This document shows positions 36,077-48,093 of a stretch of 64,000 nt of DNA, piece after piece (the first letter of the stretch is position 1; each line of letters opens with the position of its first letter). A model generated the notes under the pieces. That model did no database searches, was not told where the DNA came from, and saw only the letters and a list, made by a program, of their open reading frames with translations. Origin of the DNA: Rotaria socialis (lineage: Eukaryota > Rotifera > Eurotatoria > Philodinida > Philodinidae); contig CAJNYU010004083.1 of assembly GCA_905331475.1 (NCBI GenBank), positions 110,083 through 174,082 of the forward strand, written 5' to 3'. A program made the translations under genes and the position numbers.

Positions 36077-38715
36077 TTAAGATGATTGAGGTTTTGATAC
36101 TAATAAATATCGTTCATCAGTTATAACAACGCCTTTAGCTACACATGCTCGATCGCGCCCATCGATTAAACAAGGCCATATGTATTCAATAATGGTTTCA
36201 CTTTCGTTGTCCGACGTATGAAAACGTTCATGAATTTGTTTATCATATTTCGTTGTTTGAAATTCAATATAATATGGAGGTGTTTGATTGGCAAGGCCCC
36301 ATCTATGGAAGAAAAAATGACGAAACAAAGTTAAATTATATAAGAAACACTATTTTCAATTCATACGCAGTTCGACAGGCTGAATTAATATATTTGAGTA
36401 ATTCCTGACAAGATTTTAGTCTTGGATAATCATACAGAGTTGTCCATAGCTGATTTTCGACTTCCTAAAACAAAACAAAAAATTGAATAATAAAATTTTT
36501 TAAGAAATTTTACTTACAAAATTAATTTTCCCCACGTCATATTTTTGTATCGTAGTTCGTAAATATTTTTCAATTGTTTCTTCCAATACAATTGAACTTT
36601 TATCATCAGATAATTGAAGAATTTGTTTAATTTTATTTCGTATATCTCTTGCTTGATTTTGTGCATAACGAAAAGCAAGCTATCAAACAACAGAGTTTAG
36701 CTATTATTTTATTTCAAAATAACATTTTGCTACATACGACAACAACGGAAAATAATAATTTTGATTTTAGATCATCGGCATCAGACATTTCAGCAATATT
36801 ATCTAATGCATCAAGAGCATCAATACGAGCTTGCGAGTATAATGAACTATATCCACGAATCAACTCTGTTGGACGAGACACTTGATTTAGATCTTCAAAT
36901 TTACCACCTCTTTCTAATTGTCGTTGAGCCTGTTCTGCCAGTCTGAATAAAAGAGACGAAACAAAATAATTCAGATTTGATCTATGTCGAGTCTATTGGC
37001 TTCTTAATCCTTTTGTGAAACACGATCTGAAAGGAGTGTTGAGGTATATATTGGACCCGCCCCCCGCGGAGAAATTAATTAATTAGCTAATTGGTTAATT
37101 AATTAATTAATTAATTAAATTCTCTGTCACGGTCTGTGATGATCTCTACTGACTCTATAGATCAAAATACAGACTGTGACCGAAAGGCTACATATATGAT
37201 TATAGACAATGGCAGAAACGCTACAAAAACTCACAGACCGTGGTAGACAGGTTACAGCAAAGGAGTTCCATCGTGTTTCACACTTTAATCCCACAGGAAT
37301 TGCGCTAACAGCATTTTTAAATTTGTTCCACATATGTACGAAGTACTGCTTATGACTAATTGTCATTCGTCTACAGATTATCATAGACAACCTTAACGAT
37401 GATCTTCTTATAATAGAGATGTCATAATTGTCTATTAGTTTTAGATCATGATCTATTGAATCCAAGGATAAGCCAATGGTTTTTAGTTTTCAAAGCCTTG
37501 ACTTGAATAATGGACTGAGAACCTTACGGGCGTAGGACAATAAACGGACGATTCTTATTTCGCCAGTTTTCATCTAGATTCTTTTTTTATTATTTAGAAC
37601 AAAAGAAACCAATGAAAACATACTAAACATACACAACTTTCTGCTGCAAATGTAAAAATTAATTTCTGATATTTCCTTGGAATAGAATACTTGTGAAAAA
37701 GTAGAATCAATTATTCTCCGTATAATGTCATATAATAAAAAGTTTTATATCACGTTTTAGTAATAATATTGGCAATTAGTTTATTATACTATAGATATAA
37801 ACTATCGTTTTCTTTTTCCTTGACCTTATTCTCTGATGATAATAGCAATGGCTAAAATTTATTCTTGGAAGAAGTAAGAACAGAGTGATAGATTAGAATA
37901 TTTAGTATATGTCATTGATCACGAGTGATAATTATTCAATTATCCTTGTACGAATCAACAGTAGCTGCATTTCAATGCATAATACTTTTATTGTGATATC
38001 TATGCTTATTGGCAAGGTTAGATTTCTTAACCTCAATAAATTTACGATAATATTCCAGATGTCTATGCTTAATTAGAATGTAATTCTATTAATAATTAAT
38101 AAGAGAATTATTTATTCATGTGAATCTCAAATAGAAGTTTTGCTTTTATTGACCAGTATATATATATATTGGTTAATTGCTCCATCTATTGAATCTTGTC
38201 TTTGTTTTGTTTTGTGATCATGTCTATGTTAAACAATCGTTAATTATTTAATACTGTTGACATTAATTGGAAATTATCTCTGTTTTCTTATGCTTAGTTT
38301 GTATACTCTATGATTTTGCTGTTTAAATAGGATTCACGAACAAAGAATTGTACTCTCAAGTGATACTAGTTCATTAAATGTTTAGATTCATTTTACCTTT
38401 CACGCATTTGTTCTTCGCTTTTTTGTAAACGTACAATTGTTTCTTTTGACTTTTGTAATTCAGTTTTTAATTGAATTAACTCGTTTTTCAATCGTTCTTG
38501 CTCGCCAGAATCATGATCTGTTACTGGTTGTTGTACATCGTCGATTGGATTTGAATCGGTAGTGTTTATTGTTATTGGAGAACTTGATTGTAATGATACA
38601 GTTGAAGGTGGAACAATTGCTTGTTGTGGATGGTGAACAATAGGTGATGGTGTTGATAGAGGGCTCTTCGGAAGCATACGATTTCGTCCATTGAAACCTA
38701 ATGGTTGTAGTGGAG
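36077..38715 (-). CDS. Mitochondria-eating protein (MIEAP/SPATA18)-like, coiled coil and C-terminal domain
   Basis: Five exons are clear: 38715-38397, 36942-36738, 36679-36518, 36464-36367 and 36302-36077. MIEAP acts in mitochondrial quality control. The first of these has a Pro/Ser-rich linker and a coiled coil (LKNELIQLKTELQKSKETIV). The rest is the MIEAP C-terminal domain: GYSSLYSQARIDALDAL, LAFRYAQNQARDIRN, CRTAWGLANQTPPYYIEF, then EYIWPCLIDG and VAKGVVIT, which parallel YSQARLDA, ALEPPLDI, YHVWPALME and MKGEAVT of SPATA18. The exon at 38715 begins in phase 1 after a TTTTAG acceptor and has no obvious start, so upstream exons are needed; the best candidates are at 41852-41905 and beyond. 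The intron 36943-38396 is 1454 bp, far longer than the others, and carries inverted repeats. Confidence 0.78.
37014..37282. repeat. Inverted-repeat element in the long MIEAP-like intron
   Basis: TGTGAAACACGAT at 37014-37026 is exactly reverse-complemented at 37270-37282. Inside, CACGGTCTGTG at 37128-37138 is exactly reverse-complemented at 37232-37242, and a 50-bp AATT-rich palindromic tract lies at about 37072-37120. A C-rich run (CCCGCCCCCCGCGG) precedes it. The nested, symmetric arrangement suggests a non-autonomous fold-back insertion. Confidence 0.45.
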
Positions 38716-39451
38716 CTAAAATTGAAAGAAGGAAGGTATCGTAAATAAAGTCGAAGAAGATAATGTTACATACACTTTGATTTATCAAGGTGCATGCAAG
38801 ATAAAGCTGTCGACATAACTATTCTTTCTCTTTTTCTCAGTTGGTACGAAGTAAAAACAAAAGAGACAGCCATCAGATTCAATTTGTTGTTGTGTTTATT
38901 TTACAATAGAAACGAAGCGAGAAAAGATACTAATGATAGCCGTGTTTAAATAGAGAAGCAATCGGATCTGTTACAGTATAATGGCCGCTGTCATGTATGC
39001 GCATGTGGAAAAGTTAACCGCATTGCTTTTTACATTCCAAGAGAATGTGTCTATTGTCAATCGAAATGCCATTGACAAGGAAAATCTAGTTATGTCCTTT
39101 CTTTGTTTCTCAATAAAAGATATTCCTATTATCTGTGAGGTCAATAATAAACAAATAAGAGAATAACGTAGCATCTGTATTTGTTTATAGTTGTTGACCT
39201 TTCCTAATAACATTATGAAAAAAAAAGACAAAATTTGTATGGAAAGTATCAAGTGATATCGAATTGATTTTGTATACAAAAGAAACCAACAAGGGATTTA
39301 CACTGTACTATTTATCTAATATCAATTTTTACTGCATACTTTCTATAAAATAAAACAAATAGAGATAATGATCGATATTGATTAATTCTTCTGAATACGC
39401 ATTCGTAACGATATTTTTTTAAGTATATATATATACATATATGTGCGAAGA
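38716..39451. other. Stretch between MIEAP-like exon and next open frame
   Basis: No exon is supported over about 730 bases. Confidence 0.4.
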
Positions 39452-40138
39452 CTAAAATTCTTCTTCGTCTATGAAGTTCTTACGCATTTGATCATGCTGC
39501 TCCGACTCGTCATCATTGGTTAACATAGTCGAACTATAATTGTTAATTGTTGTACATGAGCCAACATTATTTTCTGAATATTTACGACGAAAAAATAATG
39601 CTGGCGTCATCGATGCTGACGGTTGAGAATTTGTTGATTGTTGATAATTTATTAACGAATTGCAAGATTTCATTGTTGCTGATCGTTTATTATAAAATCG
39701 ATCTTTATTTCTTTTTATTGAGCGACGTAAAGTATATACAATGCCTTGAGCTTTATTATTTTCATTTGAACCTATTTCTGATGGAACCGGTTGAACACGA
39801 TTTTCATGATAGGCTATGGGTGTTATTGGAAGACTATGAATTGTGGATCGAGGATTAACATTGTTAATATTTGAAGGTACGGATCTTGCTAAATCAACAT
39901 TATTTACTAGTAAATTGTGTTGATGAGAGCTCTTAGTCATCGGTATACTATGTTTATTGTTGATAATCGTCGTACTCGGTGAAACGTGAAAGCTTTTAGT
40001 TCGATTGAGATATTGAGCAGCTGTTGAAAGGCAGGTGTTGATCAATTTAATAGTAGGTTGTTGCTTTCGAATATGATTATTCATAGTATGTGAGGCGTGC
40101 GGTGAGTAAATACAATGAAAATTAACAGCATCTGACAT
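39452..40138 (-). CDS. Unrecognised Ser/Asn-rich basic protein or alternative last exon
   Basis: A 228-residue open frame begins MSDAVNFH and ends NFIDEEEF. I do not recognise it. The composition is low-complexity: rich in Ser, Asn, Thr and His, with a basic stretch YTLRRSIKRNKDRFYNKRS, suggesting a disordered cytoplasmic or nuclear protein. It lies between two sets of exons on the same strand. A 3' splice site ATGTCAG just inside the frame (exon from 40131) would accept the same phase-1 donor as the MIEAP-like exon at 38715. It could therefore be either an independent single-exon gene or an alternative 3'-terminal exon of the upstream exons at 41.85-42.16 kb. Confidence 0.45.
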   Translation of the reverse strand: MSDAVNFHCIYSPHASHTMNNHIRKQQPTIKLINTCLSTAAQYLNRTKSFHVSPSTTIINNKHSIPMTKSSHQHNLLVNNVDLARSVPSNINNVNPRSTIHSLPITPIAYHENRVQPVPSEIGSNENNKAQGIVYTLRRSIKRNKDRFYNKRSATMKSCNSLINYQQSTNSQPSASMTPALFFRRKYSENNVGSCTTINNYSSTMLTNDDESEQHDQMRKNFIDEEEF

Positions 40139-41851
40139 ATCGATAATGAGATTTACTCGTTTCTTAAATAAGGATAAAAGTTCGATTGAATAACTTGGTT
40201 TAATATTATTGACAATAAATTATATGCAGACGTAGGAGTAAGATCTATCTATCTATATATCTATATATATATATTAGATATTGCAAGTGAGAAGGTGATT
40301 ATAGCACTGAACGACGATCAACAGGGAAAGAACATAAATGTTATTCTATGATAAAGTTCGATATATTGTCGACTCTATAGAGAGAGAGTGTGTGTGTGTA
40401 CTACTATGTGTGTATATTAAGAACCATCTCTTTCTCTCTCTCTCTTCTTCTGTGTGCCGTACTACTCCTACTTTCCTTCTCTTCTTTCGCCAAACACATA
40501 GAGTACGATTATTATGTTAATGGATGAATGATAACTGTAATCATGCTCGTTTACCACTGCCAAACGCTCCACTAAGGCTAGCAGATGCGCTCACATAGGG
40601 CGATTACTTAATAAAAATTGCGTGTATGTTTGTTCTTTTCCATTATGATGATGATAAAGCCACACCCAGAAAAAAAGAACTATCTAAATTAAGTGTCATA
40701 TATCATTAATTTCGATTTAATTAACAGAAACACATGTATATGAATCGTTGCCGATTTGTTTCTTCTGATCATTGGTATTTGTTTTATTTGTATATAAATT
40801 GTTTATATGGCAATATTAAGAAAAAGAAAATACATCATCATTATTTTATGCTTCAGTCATCTTCTATAACTCTTTATTGTCCTTATGCACTATAAAATGA
40901 GGTAAACATTGCCCCACTGAGCATTAGAATAACTGTGAACCCAATCAGCCGATGCCTTCCTGCTGTTATTCGCTATTATTTGAGTAATCAAGCGAAGACG
41001 GTGCTCTTCATTGTTCTACGTTTAATCGTCAAGAACAATAATCATAGTTTTGTAGAGATAAACGTGGACAAAGAAAGAATCATATCTATTAATACATAAA
41101 ATAAAAACTTGTCATCTAGTATTGTTCTTCTCCTCAAGGAGACATACATATGTGTACGTCAACGATAGCGCCTACATGTCAATGCCATTATGATCTGAAG
41201 CAAGTTTTCTAGTAGCTGTTTGTTGATTACCATAACATATATGCGACCGAACAGAAAGTAACATTGACAAAAATGTTATGTTTTACTCAGTTATGATAGA
41301 AATAAAGTCTTTTTAAATCTAACTTCACTTCTAAGCGAAAGGCATCGAGAAAATTCGATCGACTATATCGATAGATTGAATTACGTTTATGACCGTATAA
41401 AGATAAAGATTCTTATCTTGCAAGGTTTACTTTTCGTTAGTTCAATAGTTAATAATTATAATAAATTGAGTGCTGCTCTGCATATATAAAACTGCACAAC
41501 TCATTCTATTCAAAGATCGAAGTAATCTAATAGGTTAGTCGGTTCCAAGCAAGAGAAAAAGAAAAAACTAGCCACATCTTTTCTGAACAGATTTCCTGAT
41601 ATTTAATGATTGATTATCTATAGAAGAAAAAATGCTTAGAAACTTATTCAAATAAATGTATTGATCTATTCGTTGACTAATAAAAACTTAATATTTTGCT
41701 TCGATTTCACATAAAAAAATAATCGAAAAGTTTCATATTACTTAATCCCGATATTCATATTTATTAAGTAAAGGTTCACTTCGATATTAGTGTCAAAATA
41801 TTTGTTTTTCTTCAATTTATCCAGGTAGTATTTGATCGAAAATCATCTTAC
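40139..41851. other. Stretch without supported exons
   Basis: No exon seen over 1.7 kb. It has mixed AT and CT/AG simple repeats near 40240-40275 and 40380-40445. Confidence 0.4.
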
Positions 41852-42156
41852 CTACTACTCCATTTTTAAGAGCCATGTCATCTTTACAGGTTGGAGCATC
41901 GTTTTCTAAATAAAAAACATCAATACAAATAGATGAATCGAGCACGAAAGATCGATGTGTCAAAACAGGAGAATTGTTATTATCCATTTCAGAATTTCAA
42001 CTTACCTACGCATAGAAACTTCTTCACCGGTAATTTAACTGATCTGTTCGACATCATGTAAGAAGATGATGAGGATATAGACGAACATAAATAAGGTGAA
42101 CAAGGTAGAGGAGTAAAATAGAGCGTCAAATGATCGTCGTTCGAGGTTTGACTCAT
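41852..42156 (-). CDS. Two short exons, candidate 5' part of the MIEAP-like gene
   Basis: Exon 42156-42006 starts with ATG (MSQTSNDDHLTLYFTP), is Ser-rich (CSSISSSSSYMMSNR) and ends in phase 1 at a GTAAGT donor. Exon 41905-41852 (ENDAPTCKDDMALKNGVV) is 54 bp, starts and ends in phase 1, and has a GTAAGA donor. Together they code for 68 residues. The second exon's donor phase matches the acceptor of the MIEAP-like exon at 38715, giving the in-frame join KNGVV-APLQPLG. It equally matches an acceptor at 40131. No family is recognisable from so short a piece. The exon calls rest on splice signals, phase and open frame only. Confidence 0.45.
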
Positions 42157-42859
42157 TTTAGATGAAGACAAAAAAGAAACAACGAGGAAGATAAAGCTTT
42201 ACAAACGTAGGTCGAATAATCCTTTTCTTTATTCTATGAGAATATTGAATTTACGATTAGTAAAACTGAATATGGTACCATCGAACAGTAGTCGTTGAAA
42301 GATTTATATTCGACGAAACGCGATCGGCAGTTATAAGCAAAACAAACAGAATGTCAACGATGATATTTCTCATCATCTTGTGTCGATTATGTTTCTCATA
42401 AGTAGTTTTCCTTCTTTTCTCCGTGTACGATAACCTACTCAATATGAACAAACGAGCGACACATAACAGGCCCCTTGAAATACGTTTATGTCACAAAAGG
42501 AAAGATAATACTAGGTTATTAATATCCTCCTAGAACTCGGCACGCATGTCATCAGGCCGTTAGCTAAACCAGCTCTATCGATTTTGCGCTGATGGCATAT
42601 TATGGTATGATTTTTGTTTCATGAATATTTACTACGATATATCAACAGCTAATCATATCGTATCTATTCGTCGATTGATTTAATCAACTGGCCAATTCGT
42701 CAGGAATGCGTAAACACAAGATGTGCAATTTAATAACAGTCTAATCGATTGCAAAAAGAAGAAAACTCAGACGTATTTCGATAATAACGACATAAAAAAA
42801 AGCAGCACAATAAAGATTGGATAACGAACAAAACAAATATAACTACTGTTTTAACTTAC
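42157..42859. other. Stretch without supported exons
   Basis: No exon seen over 700 bases; possible promoter for the exon starting at 42156. Confidence 0.35.
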
Positions 42860-42980
42860 CATATAATTTACGATATGCATGAAGTTCTTCAAGAACTGAG
42901 TAGCGTGCATATTTGCGATCACTATTGTTGTGATTGTTATGAGCATTACTGCGCACGCCAGGCTTCTTTTCTCTAAGCAT
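42860..42980 (-). CDS. Candidate alternative first exon (MLREKK...)
   Basis: An exon from an ATG at 42980 to a GTAAGTT donor after 42860. It reads MLREKKPGVRSNAHNN, then KYARYSVLEELHAYRKLYG, and ends in phase 1, so it can join the 54-bp exon at 41905 in frame (YRKLYG-ENDAPT). It would be an alternative 5' end to the one at 42156. The frame is also open upstream of the ATG. The coding call rests on the donor, phase and sequence character; there is no homology support. Confidence 0.35.
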
Positions 42981-43910
42981 GATTGTCGCAATTTTTGAGA
43001 ATGTCTGCTCCAGAAATGATGAGAATTCAACAACAATATTGCCTCGTCTTAAAGTCGTGACAATGATGTGGCATATGGTGTGTATGTGAAAGAGGAGAAT
43101 GATGATGGATGAGAAGAGAAGAACGAGAAGGGGAAGAAGGCGAATGTCTATATACAAAAGGTGCACGAATCTTGCTACTTACTCTCTCTTCTTACAACAA
43201 CTGCTTTTACTCGTTTAGTTGAACATCTTATTCTCTCTCGCTCTCGCTCTCTGTCTATCTATCTATCTCTCAACGGTTAATATATCAAAGAAAATATTCA
43301 ATAGTATAGTCGATCTGTCGATAAAAAAAATGCGAATTATCGATGCATACAAATATATGTCTGGCCTTCTGACTCTTGTAAACTATACAACATATTTTTA
43401 TAACCGATAGAAAAAAAAAACATAGGTAAACTTTTTTTTTTCTTCAATTGTATGTGTGATCGTACTTCGAAAAATATCGAATGTGTCCAACCTATTTAAT
43501 TATACGTCGTTATATATTCTTTTTCATACTTTATTTATAGCATTGAAATAGTACTTACTATTTTTTTTTCTCTATTTTTATTTTATTTGAACTGATGGTT
43601 ACAAGAATATAAGAGGAATGAAAATCGTTTTCTTGTTCGATAGACTACTACTGTTCGATAACTATAATATGTATCAATAAACGAACACGTGATTGCGTTA
43701 ATCTAACATCCCGTCCAATCATTTATAAGTAACAACACAGCAAAAAAAAAAGAAAGCTCCGATATTTCTTCGCTGTATGCGCGCGCACTATCATCATATC
43801 ATGTTGATTAGACAGACAAAAACTAAAGCGAGACGTCTATTAATCTCATAACGATGACAAACTCTACCAATAGCTATTTTTATTTATTCATATGGTTTGA
43901 ATCTACTTAC
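42981..43910. other. Stretch without supported exons
   Basis: No exon is supported. A CT-rich and (CTAT)n tract lies near 43230-43272. Confidence 0.35.
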
Positions 43911-45094
43911 GAGATAATGTTCGTTCGAAACATATTCCACCCAAACTACTAACACCACCGTGGACAGTTGTGTCGTCAATCACCATATCATCTGCGCATT
44001 CGTCGATCAGAGTACTGTCGGTGACGTGTCTCCACAATTGAATTATACCTAGAATAATTGAATAGACATCGGCTCGGACTGTTTCCAAATGCTCTAGATA
44101 TTTTCTTCCTACGCTCATAAGCAAAAGCAAATCGTTTAAATAGTGGTAATAATGGTTCACTCAATGGCATTTGTCTTTCATGTGTTTTAATATGTGAATA
44201 AGCTAATAGAAATTTTTTGTCGATTGAAACTTTACTAGTAAGATTATTCATAATTGTAAAAAGTTTCGAACGTGCTAAATATGGTTCAATTAAATTTAAT
44301 ATAGCTTTATGTTGATAGAGACGATTTTGTATATCATATAATGAATTGCTGGTTATAGCAGCCATTGTTATTGAGGATATTGCTGATGTTGATGGATGCA
44401 TCGTATTATTCTTTTTCCTTAAGGCTGGCGTAGAATGAGTCGATGATGGAGCTTCAGGTATTATTATTGTTTTTGTTACAAGTTTATGTAATGCTTGTTG
44501 ACAACCAGCTATTGTTGACTCTAATTCTTCGCACAGTGTTTCTTTAAGATTAATGTGTGTTAATGATGTAGATCGTGTTAATGTTGAAATATTTGTTATA
44601 GCTGAATGATGTTGTTCAAAATGAAGTACGCATTCATCAATGGTTTCTTTTTGTCGTAAAAGACGTTTGAATAATATCGGTTGAATATAAGATATAATAC
44701 GAAGTATACTAGCAAAATTACTTAATATATGTTCATCATCAATAATTTGTTCTCTCGATTTTAATGATGCTGCACTATCATGTATTGATAATGATAATGA
44801 TGCATATATACTTATCATCTTTGATATAAATCGTTCTGGTTTAAGTATTTGAAAAGGAAATGTGTCGGGATCAGTAATAAATAATTTTGAATAGATTACT
44901 TCAATTATTTCAATTGAAAAAGGTAATTGAGTGAGTAGAGCATCAACGGATAAATCAGTAATTAGTATTTTACGGAATGTAGTCGGATTAAGACGATTCA
45001 TATATAGAGCGCAATCATCATAATTATGTGCTCGAAGATAATTTAATATTCGCGTCGATGCAACATCGGCTGGTACATTACGAAGGCTAGTCAT
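43911..45094 (-). CDS. Unrecognised helical protein, N-terminal exons
   Basis: Exon 1 is 45094-44161 and exon 2 is 44093-43911, separated by a 67-bp intron. The start is MTSLRNVPADVASTRILNYL. I do not recognise the family with confidence. The sequence is strongly helical: paired segments such as ALYMNRLNPTTFRKILITDL, LLTQLPFSIEIIEVIYSKLF and FPFQILKPERFISKMISIYA look like an alpha-solenoid, followed by a Ser/Thr-rich linker (APSSTHSTPALRKKNN) and a further helix pair. There is no signal peptide or membrane segment. Exon 2 ends in phase 1 at a GTAAGT donor, so the gene must continue; the downstream phase-1 exons at 42.9, 41.9 and 38.7 kb on the same strand could be its continuation, making one large MIEAP-like gene. 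Without cDNA I keep it separate. Confidence 0.55.
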
Positions 45095-47580
45095 TGTTTA
45101 AATCTTCATTCGTACAAAAGAAAAAAAGAATATTATCAGCTTGACATATATATTGATAATTAAAATCAATAACGAAACATACTAGTTTATCGATAGATGA
45201 CAGTTGTATCATGGTATTACTTTTCATTTCTTGTTACTCTTTTGTTGCTGTGAGATGTAGGATCGTTGAGAAAACTTAGTTAGACTTGATGAGAGGACAA
45301 TATTCAGCGTATTTGTAATTCTCGACCCTATATATAAGTTATATTACTATCACCTTCAGATGGCAATAACGAAAAAAGAAAAGATATTTTGTCCTTTATT
45401 TCTCCTTAGATATAAATATTTCTCTCCTTTTTTTGCTTAGTTGATTGTTGACGGCGCTGGTGCTGATCTATTATCTATCTATTGCCACATTTATATAAGG
45501 GGATTGCCTTGAAGAAACAAATAACGTTTACTACTTTATGTATATGCAATCTTCTCTCCCCTATTGCTGCATTAACTTATCGATGACGGCAATTGTCTCT
45601 GTGCAGATAGACATAGATATCGAATTGTCCTCCGTGTAAACATGACGCATGAATCAAATCAGATATGGTGATATATCATAAGGGCGAGAAGACAAAGTTT
45701 TTGATAGAATGTAAATATATGTATAATAGATTTTACTTTTATTCACCTTTACGACGTAGTTGCCATTTGACATGAAGAAAATCAAATATTATGATGGTAT
45801 ATGAAAGAATGAGAACACTGTTTTAATCTTTTCTTTTTTTTTGCTTATTGATTGAAAGCACTCTTATTCTCTTTAGAAGTAGGATCAACGATACAGTTTT
45901 GAAAAAAATACACATCGCTTCATATTTTCATATCAGTAAGGTCAATTTCTATCTGAATAACCCGTACTATAGATTAGTTTTCAATATAAAAAAGAATCAA
46001 ATATTAGTTGTTGTCTTACTTTAGTTTTATTTCAGTCAATATTAAGTTTGAAAGTTTTGCAAAAAGAAATCCTTTCGATACAATGGAAGCTAATGTATAC
46101 CATGATTGTGTCTAGATGATATGTAATGATGTTTCTGTATGATATCAAGCTATTACTACTGTGAACTTTTGCAGAAAGAAATGCATTACTACTGCTTACT
46201 TGCTATCTTTACATGTCTGTTTTAATGTTCAAAGGAAATCTGTACAGCTGTCCGTTACTATGGTTGGATAATATTTTTGGGCGTGGTTAATGATTGATTG
46301 CCTCAGCTAGCTGCCGAATTTCTTTTACATCATACAAATGTATGCATCATAGATTTGAATAATCTTGTAATGATAGGTCCATGCGGAATGGACAATTTCT
46401 TTTCGACGGTAATTTCATATGTTATGAATTACGCTAATGTTGCAAGTGTTTAATTCTCATGAACCATCTAGAATGATAATTAAAACAAATTCCTTTGGAT
46501 GATGTTGGATAGGTTAAAGCTCTTAAAAAAATATCATTATTGGTCTATGGTGTCACCAACGAAATTTATTAGCTAAATTGAGACTAATTTAGCTAATAAT
46601 GATTTCGTTCGATATATTTTCTATTTTTATCTATCCTTGCGTTTATGAAACGATTTCCATCGAAAACATAGTAGCGAATTTTTGCATCCGTTTACCATGT
46701 GATATTATACTCATACTATTTATGTTCATTGCAAACTTCAACACAGTAATATCACTGTTGAGAATGTAATTCACCTAGTCTCCAACGATTGTACCTATGG
46801 AATGTTACACAATATCCAACAGGAACATTTATAAAAAAAACAACGTTGTGATCAAGTATTTTCGCTGTTTGAACAGTTTACAACGGGCAAACATTCGAAA
46901 TATATGATCGGGTCAAACAGGCATCAGATCATGTGATTCCGAATATAACAGCACATCAAACAGATGGATATGCAGAATACTTTGATGAAAACTGATGCGA
47001 TATATAGATTATACGTAAAGAGGAGTAGTCTACAATTGATTCGTTCTGCCGGCTCATAGATGGAATGAGCACATGAGTAAGTAAAGCGTATCTTCAATCT
47101 ATGATATATATGTGAAAGAATGGGATATAAAACAAACAAAGATAATCTAATTACGCGCTATTATGTGGTTAGATAGTTGGCGCTTACTACATCAAGAAAA
47201 ATTGCCAACTATGAAAATAAACCTCATGCTAGGATTCTAAATTATTTAATTAGTAGCTAAATTTGAGTTTCACTCAATGTAAGAAACAACGATTGCACTT
47301 GCTCACACTATGAAGGAGTCTACTCTTCGTTGAACGATTCAATCTACCATAAACACGAGTGACAAGATTATTGGTTATCAGTGTTTGGCATGACTCAAAT
47401 TTTTGCAATCAAAATCTTAGACTGTGGAAAACAGATCAATTTTTTAGTTTCGAGCATGTTTTATCTGAATATTAAGTATAACTGTAAAATCCATATTCTC
47501 ATTGATATGCACCACATATATCTCTAAATATTTCAAATTATCCTTTGTACTGATCTTAATATATATATATACTTATATGT
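45095..47580. other. Intergenic stretch, no gene seen
   Basis: No exon is supported over about 2.5 kb. A short frame near 46307-46410 (IIDLNNLVMIGPCGMDNFF) reads like protein but is isolated, has no family match I know, and is probably chance or debris. Confidence 0.4.
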
Positions 47581-47716
47581 ATGTCGGAGTTGACTCTAAA
47601 ATTTAGTTGCCTTTAAAATTGAAGAGTCAACTAGCTCCATCCTAGTTGACTTTACAATTTTAAACACAACTAGTTGCCTTTTAAAGGCAACTGAATTTTA
47701 GAGTCAACTCCGACAT
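47581..47716. mobile_element. Palindromic element A (136 bp)
   Basis: Terminal arms 47581-47618 and 47679-47716 are inverted repeats matching at 37 of 38 positions, beginning ATGTCGGAGTTGACTC. The loop contains a second perfect hairpin, AGTCAACTAG...CTAGTTGACT. TA-rich sequence flanks both sides. There is no coding capacity. It abuts element B directly at a shared TATATATATA tract, so one probably inserted into or next to the other's TA target. Confidence 0.6.
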
Positions 47717-48093
47717 ATATATATGTTGTGGTCAAAATTCAAATCCAGTCAAATTTTAAATTTGCCCGGGCAGAATTCAAATTAGAAGTTTGCCCAATAT
47801 AATCTCCGTCAAAATTCTAATTTGAATTTGGTCCAGACAGAATTCAAATTAGAATTATGTCCAACAAAATCCCAGTCAAAATTCTAATTTCGATTTTTAC
47901 TAAAAAATTCTAATTTCAAGGGCGTGGGTGTTAATCTCTCCATCAACACCCGCACCCGCAACCACTCACCCACACCCGCGAAATTAGAATTTTGACGGAG
48001 ATTATATTGGGCAAACTTCTAATTTGAATTCTGTCTGGGCAAATTTAAAATTCGACTGGATTTGAATTTTGACCACAACATATATATATATAT
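47713..48093. mobile_element. Palindromic element B (about 380 bp) with 110-bp arms
   Basis: The left arm (about 47713-47823) and right arm (about 47981-48093) are long inverted repeats with few mismatches, each running from a TA tract through TGTTGTGGTCAAAATTC inward to AAATTAGAATTTTGAC-type sequence. The 157-bp centre holds a second diverged copy of part of the left arm (CAGAATTCAAATTAGAA at 47771 and again at 47837) and a C-rich tract (CAACACCCGCACCCGC). The outer termini match those of the PGRP-intron palindrome. I infer a non-autonomous fold-back or MITE family inserting at TA. Confidence 0.65.

Noticed and set aside
37127-37465. 112-codon minus-strand frame in the MIEAP-like intron
   Set aside because: Overlaps the inverted-repeat element, has no family features, and sits between well-supported exons on the same strand.
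46268-46450. Possible peptide LAAEFLLHHTNVCIIDLNNL
   Set aside because: Reads like protein but is interrupted upstream by a stop, lacks splice sites, and matches no family I know.
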